Position numbers and translations under genes: made by a program. Under the pieces are notes generated by a model. That model searched no databases, was not told where the DNA came from, and saw nothing but the letters and a program-made list of their open reading frames with translations. DNA of 21,018 nucleotides, taken from positions 1 to 21,018 of IMG/VR virus record IMGVR_UViG_3300010155_001933. One strand, written 5' to 3'. Shown here piece after piece: positions 1-6,673 of this stretch (its first letter is position 1; the number at the start of each line of letters is the position of its first letter). The stretch is from a virus.

Positions 1-125
1 GAATTAAACCTGAACCCATTAAGTTGGCGAAAGAAAAAGAAAAAGTAAAGGCTATGTCTTTTAGTGAGATATTAGCTAAAATAAACCATTATGTAAGTAT
101 ACATGGTAGCTTGCCAAGGAATTAA
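1..125 (+). CDS. C-terminal end of an unidentified phage protein (cut by window start)
   Basis: The third reading frame is open from the window edge to a TAA at 123-125 and encodes about 40 residues, lysine- and glutamate-rich at first (KLAKEKEKVK) and ending HGSLPRN. The other two forward frames are closed by early stops. The stop lies five bases before the next ATG, and the AAGGA at 116-120, inside the last codons of this gene, serves the next gene, as in a phage operon. An in-frame ATG at 54 would give only 24 residues, so I prefer a longer gene entering from the left. No function can be given. Confidence 0.55.
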   Translation, partial: IKPEPIKLAKEKEKVKAMSFSEILAKINHYVSIHGSLPRN

Positions 126-130
126 ATCAA

Positions 131-451
131 ATGAAGGAATTTTTAACACTCTACTCAGAAGCGGGGATGATAGGTGTTGTAGGTGCAATGTTTATGTTTT
201 TAGTTTATTCTATGAGCAAGAGAGCCAGTCAACAGGCTGAAGCACTTGAAGACCTTAAAGTTGAAAACGAAGAACAATCTGTAAGGATTTCCAATATTGA
301 GTCTATTGTGCTTAAATTCTTAGATAGATGGAATCGTAGTGATGAAACAAGAGATAGACGACATGAAGATATGGTAAAGGAGATTAATGATATGTCTGAT
401 GTTCTTATGGAAATAAAAGGAAACGTGAGCAGAATCAATGGCCGCCACTAA
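131..451 (+). CDS. Small membrane-anchored coiled-coil protein, holin/spanin-like candidate
   Basis: A 106-residue protein with one hydrophobic segment at about residues 11-28 (MIGVVGAMFMFLVYSM), followed by a basic turn (SKR) and a long heptad-like charged helix over about residues 35-100. This is one N-terminal membrane anchor plus a coiled-coil stalk, with no lipobox or cleavable signal evident. The start is supported by AAGGA at 116-120. The gene overlaps the next one by 14 bases. It begins a run of three small single-pass membrane proteins, a context common for phage lysis cassettes. No endolysin is visible here, however, and the same shape also occurs in structural accessory proteins. 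Function is unproven; the lysis role is inference from shape and position. Confidence 0.75.
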   Translation: MKEFLTLYSEAGMIGVVGAMFMFLVYSMSKRASQQAEALEDLKVENEEQSVRISNIESIVLKFLDRWNRSDETRDRRHEDMVKEINDMSDVLMEIKGNVSRINGRH

Positions 452-677
452 TATGACAGTTGCAGAATATAGGGCTGAAAATACAGCAAGGCTTGTTAAA
501 TTAGAGGAGCGTCAGATTAGCATTTTTAAGACGCTACAAAGAATTGAAACACATATTGAAAAAATTAATGGACAAGTACAAGAAAATAAGACCAATTTGG
601 CTAAGATTGGAACTGTTGGCTCTATTGGTATTCTTGTTGTCCCCGTCATCGTATCAATAATAATGAGGTTAGTATAA
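438..677 (+). CDS. Small protein with coiled coil and C-terminal membrane segment
   Basis: A 79-residue protein with the opposite arrangement to its upstream neighbour. A charged helical region (about residues 8-50, KLEERQISIFKTLQRIETHI) is followed by a hydrophobic segment at about residues 57-79 that runs to the C-terminus (GILVVPVIVSIIMRLV). This would make it a tail-anchored protein. It overlaps the previous gene by 14 bases and its stop shares bases with the next ATG (TAATG). No strong Shine-Dalgarno sequence sits at the right distance, so translation may depend on coupling. An in-frame ATG at 453 is an alternative start that would shorten it by five residues. Paired with its neighbours it could belong to a lysis or membrane-remodelling set, but no family is recognised. 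Confidence 0.72.
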   Translation: MAATNMTVAEYRAENTARLVKLEERQISIFKTLQRIETHIEKINGQVQENKTNLAKIGTVGSIGILVVPVIVSIIMRLV

Positions 678-916
678 TGAGTGAATGGGTAAGTTGGACA
701 AACGCCTTCTATATGGGTGGTGTTATTATGGCTGGTATCGCTACTCTTGTAGCTGCTAAATATAAGAACATAGTCAAAGAGTTTGGTGATGTCTTAAAGA
801 AATTAGAAGATGGATATAGAGATGGTAAGCTCACAAAACAAGAGAAAGATGCGGTGATGAAAGAAGTAATTGATGTAGGTAAAGCAGTTCTTAAAGCAAA
901 ATGGGGGTTATTCTAA
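677..916 (+). CDS. Small N-terminally anchored membrane protein, holin-like candidate
   Basis: A 79-residue protein with a hydrophobic segment at about residues 10-27 (AFYMGGVIMAGIATLVAA), followed by a charged amphipathic helical tail. The tail contains DGKLTKQEKDAVMKEVIDVG, which reads like a short 'DGKLT-x-E' helical hairpin often seen in small phage membrane proteins. The ATG overlaps the upstream TAA, and GAGGT at 664-668 is a usable Shine-Dalgarno. One membrane segment with a cytoplasmic amphipathic tail fits small holins or pinholins, but I see no diagnostic motif. It is the third membrane protein in a row, which strengthens a membrane-related role for the cluster without fixing it. 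Confidence 0.75.
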   Translation: MSEWVSWTNAFYMGGVIMAGIATLVAAKYKNIVKEFGDVLKKLEDGYRDGKLTKQEKDAVMKEVIDVGKAVLKAKWGLF

Positions 917-1176
917 TGGCCAGTTTAGCAGATGTATATCGTTCTCAATCTGCCAATAATCGACAAATGGTTAAAAGGCAGCCTGAAAAACCAAAACGTA
1001 TGGATATCGTATTTCATATGCCGGAAGTAAAATCACTTATTAGGCATCTGGATGTTTTGTACTCTAGTATGATAATTCAAAATATGAGTAGACCTTCTAA
1101 TGATTCTATGTGGGAAACTATTAGTTGGTACAGTCCCGGTCAGGGAGCTGTAAAGCAATCTCAAAGCGTTAACTAA
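916..1176 (+). CDS. Hypothetical phage protein, 86 residues
   Basis: I start this protein at the ATG at 916, which overlaps the upstream TAA (TAATG) and has GGGGG at 903-907 as a ribosome-binding site. An in-frame ATG at 901 exists, but it lies inside the upstream gene. The product begins MASLADVYRSQSANNRQMVK, is basic and glutamine-rich at the N-terminus, and has a helical centre (VKSLIRHLDVLYSSMII). It has no membrane segment, cysteine or known motif. Another gene in the window (5831) begins with a similar MASLA sequence, which I treat as coincidence. No function is recognised. Its place between membrane proteins and Lys-rich miniproteins gives no specific hint. Confidence 0.7.
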   Translation: MASLADVYRSQSANNRQMVKRQPEKPKRMDIVFHMPEVKSLIRHLDVLYSSMIIQNMSRPSNDSMWETISWYSPGQGAVKQSQSVN

Positions 1177-1187
1177 AAGGATATAAA

Positions 1188-1370
1188 ATGCCAGCACAAG
1201 TATCAAATGGTAAGATGGCTACAGCGCCTTCTAAGCCAATAAAGAAGAAGAAAGAAGTAAAAGAAAACACTCTTCTTGATGAAATTTCAGAAGCTATAGG
1301 ATATGTCATAAATGAACTTGATGACATACAGGGAAGATTAAAAAAAGTTGAAGGCCGAATGGGTCTTTAA
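1188..1370 (+). CDS. Hypothetical Lys-rich coiled-coil miniprotein, 60 residues
   Basis: A clear AAAGGA (1176-1181) stands six bases before the ATG. The protein has a basic, probably disordered N-terminal third with a KPIKKKKEVK run. A helical C-terminal half follows (about residues 28-58) with heptad-spaced Leu/Ile/Val, likely an oligomerising coiled coil. The TAA overlaps the ATG of the following gene (TAATG at 1368-1372). No family is recognised. Similar very small Lys-rich proteins are common beside structural genes in uncultured phages, but that is general experience and not an assignment. Confidence 0.65.
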   Translation: MPAQVSNGKMATAPSKPIKKKKEVKENTLLDEISEAIGYVINELDDIQGRLKKVEGRMGL

Positions 1371-1600
1371 TGGATGTTATAAATTTAGGTAATGCATCTA
1401 CTCCAGACACAGGCCCTGGAAAAGTAAAAAAAACTGGTGGTAATAGAGGGTATAATATGGCTAAGAAATCAAAATCAAAACGACTAATAGCTTGCATGTC
1501 AAAAGCAAAAGGGGACCCCAGTAAGGTTAGAGCTTGCAAGATTAAGTTTGCAACAGAAACTGATACACAAAAGAGTATTGATTATAAACCGAAAGGATAA
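1370..1600 (+). CDS. Hypothetical basic miniprotein with two possible starts
   Basis: From the TAATG-coupled ATG at 1370 this gene encodes 76 residues. From an internal ATG at 1457, preceded by a good AGAGGG (1445-1450) at six bases, it encodes 47. The short form begins MAKKSKSKRLIACMSKAKGD and is strongly basic, with two cysteines (ACMSK and RACKI) 17 residues apart. The N-terminal extension of the long form is Gly/Thr/Pro-rich and looks disordered. Both starts may be used, or the short form may be the true protein. The gene is followed after four bases by the next ATG. No function is recognised; the basic composition would suit nucleic-acid or virion association. Confidence 0.6.
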   Translation: MDVINLGNASTPDTGPGKVKKTGGNRGYNMAKKSKSKRLIACMSKAKGDPSKVRACKIKFATETDTQKSIDYKPKG

Positions 1601-1604
1601 TAAT

Positions 1605-1766
1605 ATGCCAAGTCCAGAAAAATGTAAAGAAGAATGGAGAAGATTAGGATATACAAGTTACCTTGAATGCAAAGGTTATGGAGAAAAAAAGATAGGAAAA
1701 ACACTTTCAGCCCCAGCTAAAGCTGCTAAAGGTGTTGAATCAGTAAAGAAAACTAATGCCTACTAA
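1605..1766 (+). CDS. Hypothetical Cys-containing basic miniprotein, 53 residues
   Basis: The start at 1605 is chosen because AAAGGA (1593-1598) precedes it at normal distance. An in-frame upstream ATG at 1548 lies inside the previous gene and has no ribosome-binding site. The product begins MPSPEKCKEEWRRLGYTSYL and has cysteines at residues 7 and 22, a Trp/Tyr-rich helical first half and a Lys/Ala-rich second half (APAKAAKGVESVKK). It reads as a tiny helical domain with a flexible basic tail. It overlaps the next gene by 11 bases. No family or function is recognised. Confidence 0.6.
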   Translation: MPSPEKCKEEWRRLGYTSYLECKGYGEKKIGKTLSAPAKAAKGVESVKKTNAY

Positions 1767-1935
1767 CAGAGTAGATTTATTTGGGCACGATAAGGGACTA
1801 GGAGATACTGTTAGTCGTGCAATTAGAACCGTAACTCGAGGAAAAATAAAGGAGTGTGGAGGATGCAAGAAGAGGAAAGAATACTTGAACAGAGCGATCC
1901 CCTACAGGAACAACGAGAAGAAGCGGTACGAGTAA
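1756..1935 (+). CDS. Overlapping 59-residue protein with a C-G-G-C motif
   Basis: This gene is easy to miss because it is only 59 residues long. It starts inside the end of the upstream gene (ATG at 1756) and ends at TAA 1933-1935, well inside the following gene. The protein begins MPTNRVDLFGHDKGLGDTVS, has an amphipathic basic helix, then C34-G-G-C37 followed by KKRKEYLNRAIPY. The pattern GLGDTV plus a CxxC-KKRKExLN tail resembles small proteins I associate with structural regions of other phages; this is recollection, not a search. The cysteine pair could bind metal or form a disulphide. The 73-base out-of-frame overlap with the next gene is unusually long for this window. Confidence 0.7.
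   Translation: MPTNRVDLFGHDKGLGDTVSRAIRTVTRGKIKECGGCKKRKEYLNRAIPYRNNEKKRYE
1849..1854 (+). promoter_or_regulatory. Shine-Dalgarno AAGGAG deciding the start at 1863
   Basis: AAGGAG lies eight bases before the ATG at 1863 and only directly abuts the alternative GTG at 1854, which therefore cannot use it. It sits within the coding sequence of the 59-residue gene and supports the claim that the downstream overlapping frame is really translated. Confidence 0.6.
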
Positions 1936-2108
1936 AAAACGGTGGTACGATCAGAGGCGTTGAGGGAGGCCTGCGATTAGATGTTTTTGAACATGATTTA
2001 AATTCCGAATATGATTTCTCTGAAGACGAGTGCCCTGTATGTGAACTCCCAGAGCATGCTGTAAAACATATTATAGAAGATATCGAATACGAAGAAGGCA
2101 ATGCCTAA
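1863..2108 (+). CDS. Acidic miniprotein with CCHH zinc-finger-like spacing
   Basis: An 81-residue acidic protein (start at ATG 1863, with AAGGAG at 1849-1854). The first 25 residues are Glu/Gln-rich (MQEEERILEQ), the middle is Gly-rich, and the C-terminus carries C57-P-V-C60, then H65 and H69: a C-x2-C-x4-H-x3-H arrangement able to bind zinc. The first 73 bases overlap the 59-residue CGGC gene in another frame, so the Glu-rich N-terminus is constrained by two proteins. The last bases overlap the start of the large structural gene (ATG 2101). No family is recognised. It could be a small DNA- or protein-binding factor or a virion accessory protein. Confidence 0.62.
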   Translation: MQEEERILEQSDPLQEQREEAVRVKNGGTIRGVEGGLRLDVFEHDLNSEYDFSEDECPVCELPEHAVKHIIEDIEYEEGNA

Positions 2109-4344
2109 ACGTATTTGGAAAATCGACAAATTCCACGGTGGATTAAACTCTAATGCTGATCCCCGCGACATAGAAGACAATGAGCTGTCTAGAGCTTCTG
2201 ATATAATGGTGGATTTAATGGGTAAAATCAGACCTATGGGAGGGATGGCTGCGCATTATAATTATGTTAATTCAGCTTCAACAGGAACTGCTGCAGGGGC
2301 AGTAACAGCTGGATATGGTTTATTTCCATTTAGTCATGATAGATTAGGGGCTCAGTCTACTGGGACAAGTCAAGCTGAAACGGGTGATGATTATCTAGTT
2401 TTTGCAGATTGTGACTCAAGTGCTAATTTTGATATATATAGTAAAGTAGCTAATGCATGGGGTGATGGTATAGTTGATTTAGGAAGTACAGCTCTCATGA
2501 AGCCAACATTTTACTATGTAGATGGAGCTTTAAGAGTTTCTGATGGGAATTTTGGAGCAAATAATACTCCTAAATGGTATGGGTATGTGGAGAGAACACT
2601 ATTCCCTGGCGTAAGTGGTGACGAAATAGCAAATGACGGATGGTATGCCAAGGATCAAGGGCTAGCAAAACCACCAGCTTGTGATCTAGATGATGACTCT
2701 ACTAACTCAGCACCGGCTGCAGGTGAGGTTGATATTAATTTTTTTGATATTTCTGCAGCCGGAGGTACATGGGACTTAGTTAGTTATGATGGTTTAAGAT
2801 GCTATATAAGTTTTGTTTACGATGGAGATGTGGGGGATAGGACTGGTCAAGAGTCACTGTTGAGAGAAATGACTGGAACTCATCCTACAGTTCCAGCGGA
2901 TTACATGATGAAACTAAGAATTATGGCACACGGTCCATTTAATGAAAGAATTACTGGCGGCAGGGTATATTGGTCTGAGATTATAGACCAAGATACTTCA
3001 CCATATGAAATTGATGGTACAAGATATTTATTAGCTGAATTTGATTTTAATAGAGGATCGAGAGCAGCTGGGTCAGAGGAATGGAGACCCTGGGGAGATA
3101 CTGGGGTAGCCGATGATGTTGAGTCTCCAGATGGTACACATCATTTTTTGTTACATCCTCCAATGGATGAAACATACGAAAGTATCAACGGATTTTCCCC
3201 TACTTACGATGCTATAAGTTTCGATGCAGCTGGATATGGATATAAAACCGCTGTAATTGCTAATAGGACTGCGTATGTTGCAAATTTTAGAATGAAGAAC
3301 AAAGATGGAGTTGTAGAAACATTTGGAGATGGTATGATTAAGTCTATTGTTGGCAAATTTGATACGTTTGTACCAAATAGAATAATTGAAGCTAGTGTTA
3401 GAGATGGTGATGAAATAGTTAAGCTTGAAGAGTATGCAGATAGAATACTTCAGTTTAAGAAAAAGAAGATGCATTTAATAAATGTCTCACAAGAGATAGA
3501 GTTTCTTGAAGATACATTTATGCATAAGGGAGTGACTCATCCGGCAGCTACTTGTAAAACTGATTATGGTATTGCTTGGGTTAATAGACATGGAGTTTAC
3601 CTATATGATGGTAGGAGGGTGAATAATTTACTAGAAAAGGATGGACGGCAAATTATAAAGGATATAATATGGGATGATTGGATAACGGCAGCAGGCGGTT
3701 ATCCAATGATAGGTTATGTACCTAAAAAGAGGCAACTTATTGTGATAGCAGATATTGGAGCAAGTGGGGGAGATAATGATATTTATTTACATGATTTAGT
3801 AACTAGAAGTTGGGTACATGGGTATAATAGAGTACCCGCAGGTGATGTTGCTAAAACAAACCCAATTACAGATTGGAATGGAGATTTTGTTATTGGGCAT
3901 ACAACTGGTACTATAGTAAAATGGGTAGATGATTTAGCAGATGCTGGAACTACTACAGATGATATGGTATATATTTATACAAAAGACATAGATTTTGGGC
4001 AACCAGCACAAAGAAAGAAAGTATACAGAGTTCGTATTTCTTATAAAGGAGATGCTGATGGATTGTATGTAAGGTATGGAGTAAATGGCGAAACTGATAC
4101 ATTTCGCACCTTTGAAGATACTGAATTGTCAGGTGGGATTGCGACTCCTGACGGAAGCTCTGATACTACTCCATTGGAAGATGCAACTGATTTAACACAT
4201 TGGACTCACGCAGAATTAAAACCATCTACAGCATCTCAAGCAGATAATATATATAGTTTTAGAATAGTTATGTCGGGAACTATTGATAATGATTTTAGAA
4301 TTAATGACATTTCAATTGTTTATAGACTAAAGCCACCAAAGTAA
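2101..4344 (+). CDS. Large beta-rich virion protein, tail/DNA-stabilisation-like
   Basis: A 747-residue protein. The N-terminus (FHGGLNSNADPRDIEDNELS, about residues 11-30) and the following 'A.D.MVD..GKIR..GG' resemble the opening of phage tail or stabilisation proteins of the beta-propeller type (compare P22 gp10 and T7 gp12 families), which begin with an 'f.gG.n....p..l.d.el..a.N....-G' pattern. Around residues 440-540 is the repeat-like stretch LEEYADRILQFKKKKMHLI, then GIAWVNRHGVYLYDGRRV, also typical of that group. The C-terminal part (from about residue 620) is a probable beta-sandwich ending in a DF-x-INDISIVYRLK motif. No membrane segment is present. It precedes a tail-fibre-like gene, consistent with a place in the tail or neck. 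The exact position is inferred; a receptor-binding role is the main alternative. Confidence 0.7.
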   Translation: MPKRIWKIDKFHGGLNSNADPRDIEDNELSRASDIMVDLMGKIRPMGGMAAHYNYVNSASTGTAAGAVTAGYGLFPFSHDRLGAQSTGTSQAETGDDYLVFADCDSSANFDIYSKVANAWGDGIVDLGSTALMKPTFYYVDGALRVSDGNFGANNTPKWYGYVERTLFPGVSGDEIANDGWYAKDQGLAKPPACDLDDDSTNSAPAAGEVDINFFDISAAGGTWDLVSYDGLRCYISFVYDGDVGDRTGQESLLREMTGTHPTVPADYMMKLRIMAHGPFNERITGGRVYWSEIIDQDTSPYEIDGTRYLLAEFDFNRGSRAAGSEEWRPWGDTGVADDVESPDGTHHFLLHPPMDETYESINGFSPTYDAISFDAAGYGYKTAVIANRTAYVANFRMKNKDGVVETFGDGMIKSIVGKFDTFVPNRIIEASVRDGDEIVKLEEYADRILQFKKKKMHLINVSQEIEFLEDTFMHKGVTHPAATCKTDYGIAWVNRHGVYLYDGRRVNNLLEKDGRQIIKDIIWDDWITAAGGYPMIGYVPKKRQLIVIADIGASGGDNDIYLHDLVTRSWVHGYNRVPAGDVAKTNPITDWNGDFVIGHTTGTIVKWVDDLADAGTTTDDMVYIYTKDIDFGQPAQRKKVYRVRISYKGDADGLYVRYGVNGETDTFRTFEDTELSGGIATPDGSSDTTPLEDATDLTHWTHAELKPSTASQADNIYSFRIVMSGTIDNDFRINDISIVYRLKPPK

Positions 4345-4345
4345 T

Positions 4346-4831
4346 ATGGCATTCACAAGACAAGAAAGAGTTGCTTCCCATAGGAAGCAGGAAAAAATAC
4401 AAGTAGGGGATGGTATTCCATCTGTCCATGAACTTGTAGATGGAGTCCCTGTTTTCAGAAGAGTATCTGGTAGAGTAATAGAATATATAAGAATTGGACA
4501 ATCTTTATTTGAAAGCGTCTTTGGAAAAGTTACCGTATCTAAAGCCCCAGTAGATGTTGTAGACTTTGATGATGATGGTTATCTTAAATTTGATAATGGT
4601 TTAATTATGCAATGGGGTCAAGAAACTATTAGTGATACCACAGAAGTAGTCACGTTTCCAATAGCCTTCCCTACTGCGTGTTTGAATGTAGTTGGTACTG
4701 CATATCGTAGCGCGCAAACAGGAGGATTAACAAACTCTTTAGCAATAAATACACTTCCAACAACAACAACGGTTGTTTTTAACACAGCTAGTGTTTGGCA
4801 GACTTTATTTTGGCAAGCTATAGGGCATTAA
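4346..4831 (+). CDS. Tail-fibre-like protein with Gp53-like C-terminal domain
   Basis: A 161-residue protein. Residues 1-60 form a charged N-terminal part (DGVPVFRRVSGRVIEYIRIG) that probably attaches to the virion. From about residue 85 the sequence NGLIMQWGQETISDTTEVV, then TFPIAFPTACLNVVGT, matches the pattern of the putative tail-fibre Gp53-like C-terminal domain: 'GLi.QWG....... ..FP.aFPt.c..v'. These small beta-rich tips occur at the ends of tail fibres and collar proteins and probably contact the host or other fibres. Its start follows the previous TAA by one base with no clear Shine-Dalgarno sequence, so it is likely coupled. It is the last gene before the only sizeable gap in the + strand operon. 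Confidence 0.8.
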   Translation: MAFTRQERVASHRKQEKIQVGDGIPSVHELVDGVPVFRRVSGRVIEYIRIGQSLFESVFGKVTVSKAPVDVVDFDDDGYLKFDNGLIMQWGQETISDTTEVVTFPIAFPTACLNVVGTAYRSAQTGGLTNSLAINTLPTTTTVVFNTASVWQTLFWQAIGH

Positions 4832-4902
4832 GAAAATATTTTATGATGGATAAAGTGACAGCATTGTTAGTAAATTATAATGAAAAACTGTAATTAATAT
4901 TC
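4832..4902 (+). promoter_or_regulatory. Operon gap with a possible sigma70-like promoter
   Basis: This 71-base AT-rich gap is the only notable intergenic space on the + strand. It contains TATAAT at 4876-4881 with GTGACA at 4855-4860 upstream, a 15-base spacer that is shorter than the usual 16-18. The next ATG (4903) lies 21 bases past the TATAAT and lacks a Shine-Dalgarno sequence, so a transcript from this site would have a very short leader. In such AT-rich DNA a TATAAT match by chance is likely. It separates the fibre gene from the internal-protein module, which is a sensible place for a promoter. Confidence 0.3.
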
Positions 4903-5829
4903 ATGCCTACTCCAGTATATTCAGCAGCCCTATCCGCATCTCGGGCGTCATCGGAATTAGAAAAAGAAAAGTACAATATATTAGATGCTATAGATCAAGT
5001 AGAATTTGCTTCTGAAAAAGCTTCTTATGATCGTGAAAGATGGGGAAAATTAGAGTCTACAGTAGCCGATGCACTCGAGGTGGCCAGCACCTTAGGTGGC
5101 ATGATGGAAGATCAGCAAATCTTTGAAGATGTATATCTTCCAGAAGCCCAAGAAACAATTGCTAAACAATCTTATGAAGGTAAAATCTCTTGGGAAAAAT
5201 TTAAAGGTAAAAAAGATTTGTATAGCGCTTATTTAAGTGAGTTCGCTCCACAGAAAGTAGATAGGCCATGGTGGGATGTATTAGGAGAAACTGAGTACAA
5301 GTTTGGAGAAAAAGGAGGTACGTATTCAAAAGGTATGATAGCTGCTACAGGAAGGCATAGAAAAGGTACATCAGATGTATCGGCTTTATTAGGGGATACA
5401 GATAAACCAACTATGATAGAAGAAGTTGACAAAAATATAAACAAACAAGTAGAGGGAAAAGATACTGCTCTTGAGAAACTGAAGAAAGAGGCTGAAAGGA
5501 AACAGTTAGATAGGGAAAGAAAAGCGATGAAAGAATTGGAAAAGAGACAAGCGGAAGCAGCTGCGGAGAAAGCAGCTAAAGAAGCAGCAGATTTTGATCC
5601 ATCGGGAAGCAAGAATTATTTGGCTGAAGATGCAGAAGAAGCCGCTGATGAAGGTCAAGGAGCGTTATTACCTGCCAAAGAAACTGATAAACCAGATAAA
5701 ATGGCAGAGATGATGAAAATATATAAAGAACAAGATTTGAATCCTTCAGTAACGGGAGGGTCTGAAGTAGATTGGTTTGACCCAGCAAGAGCTAAAGAGT
5801 TTGGATGGGTAGATGGAAGATGGATATAA
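4903..5829 (+). CDS. Coiled-coil-rich probable internal virion protein, 308 residues
   Basis: ATG 4903 is the first possible start after an in-frame TAA at 4891. The protein opens MPTPVYSAALSASRASSELE, followed by long helical stretches. A Lys/Glu/Ala-rich coiled coil at about residues 185-235 (LEKLKKEAERKQLDRERKAM) leads to an Ala/Glu/Asp-rich linker. The C-terminus is aromatic (DWFDPARAKEFGWVDGRWI), a W/F/D-rich tail that may be a docking peptide. No membrane segment is seen. It heads a module of five genes ending in two very large proteins, as do internal core or ejection protein genes of short-tailed phages. The ejection role is inferred from context and composition; no family match is claimed. 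Confidence 0.65.
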   Translation: MPTPVYSAALSASRASSELEKEKYNILDAIDQVEFASEKASYDRERWGKLESTVADALEVASTLGGMMEDQQIFEDVYLPEAQETIAKQSYEGKISWEKFKGKKDLYSAYLSEFAPQKVDRPWWDVLGETEYKFGEKGGTYSKGMIAATGRHRKGTSDVSALLGDTDKPTMIEEVDKNINKQVEGKDTALEKLKKEAERKQLDRERKAMKELEKRQAEAAAEKAAKEAADFDPSGSKNYLAEDAEEAADEGQGALLPAKETDKPDKMAEMMKIYKEQDLNPSVTGGSEVDWFDPARAKEFGWVDGRWI

Positions 5830-5830
5830 A

Positions 5831-6673
5831 ATGGCTAGTCTAGCAGCAGAACATTTATCAGAAGCAGCTTATGGCAGGTATGGTGATACCGATATTGCTG
5901 TATCTAGATATGTTGACCCGGGAAAGAAATGGCATGTTAATCCAATGGAAAAAAGTTTAATGGAGAGTGGGGCTAGAGGAGAAAAGCTCGTGGATGCCTT
6001 AGGCTCTGGGACTATAAATCCTATGACTGGGAATGAAGAGAAGTTTTTAGGTATTTCAACAGCAGCGTGGGTAGCAGGAGCTACGATAGGTAGTTTTCTT
6101 CTATCGGCTGCTTCTTCTGCTAGCGAGGGACATACAGCGGAAAGAGAATCTTCATCAAAGGTTGCTGGATATGATGAGGCTCTTTCAGGTATAGAATCAG
6201 CACAGAAAAAACTTGAGCCAGCTCGTTCAGCAAAAATAAAATTAGCTAAGGCTGAATATGAACAAGAGGCTAAGAGTTTTTCCGCTGAAACTGGTATGAA
6301 ATATGATGATGTGCAACGTGATACTGAGCAAACTATTGCAAAAGCAAATATGCCTACTCATGGGACTGTTGGAGCAAAAAGATCATCAGCATGGAAAAGG
6401 ATTCAGGGAACAGCTACTAGAGGAAAAGAAAAATTACACGGACTATTGGGCAAATCTATGGGTGAGATAGAAGAATGGTATGAAGGCGAAAAAGGTAGAT
6501 TAGATTTAGAACAAAAAAGAATAACTAGAGAGAGAGAATTGGAAGCAGATAAAGCTGATGATTGGTATTTAGGTAAGTACGCAATTAAAGCTGGCGAGTT
6601 TATATCAGGTGGCGGTATTCAGCAATCTATTGAAGAAACGAGTGAGGCGTACGTGGAGCATAAATATGGCTAA
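5831..6673 (+). CDS. Probable internal virion protein with one hydrophobic segment, 280 residues
   Basis: I place the start at ATG 5831, one base after the upstream stop, because the in-frame ATG at 5813 lies inside the previous gene. The N-terminus is MASLAAEHLSEAAYGRYG. A Gly/Ala/Ser-rich hydrophobic stretch at about residues 77-95 (AAWVAGATIGSFLLSAASSA) could insert in a membrane. It is followed by charged helices, including an EWYEGEKGRLDLEQKRITRE coiled coil near residues 215-235. The gene ends eight bases inside the next gene. Helical proteins with a single Gly/Ala-rich hydrophobic segment between tail genes and giant proteins fit DNA-ejection proteins that form a channel in the host envelope; this is inference. 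Confidence 0.65.
   Translation: MASLAAEHLSEAAYGRYGDTDIAVSRYVDPGKKWHVNPMEKSLMESGARGEKLVDALGSGTINPMTGNEEKFLGISTAAWVAGATIGSFLLSAASSASEGHTAERESSSKVAGYDEALSGIESAQKKLEPARSAKIKLAKAEYEQEAKSFSAETGMKYDDVQRDTEQTIAKANMPTHGTVGAKRSSAWKRIQGTATRGKEKLHGLLGKSMGEIEEWYEGEKGRLDLEQKRITRERELEADKADDWYLGKYAIKAGEFISGGGIQQSIEETSEAYVEHKYG

Noticed and set aside
3151-3474. 107-residue - strand frame inside the 747-residue structural gene
   Set aside because: Fully antisense to a well-supported structural gene, low-complexity Ile/Ser/Asn composition, and no neighbouring gene to pair with.
4843-4893. 16-codon ORF MMDKVTALLVNYNEKL in the operon gap
   Set aside because: Too short, with no Shine-Dalgarno sequence; in an AT-rich gap such an ORF is expected by chance. 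A leader-peptide role cannot be excluded.
5229-5612. 127-residue Ser/Ala/Phe-rich - strand frame
   Set aside because: Antisense shadow of the Lys/Glu/Ala coiled coil of the 308-residue protein; the serine- and phenylalanine-rich composition follows from the complementary codons.
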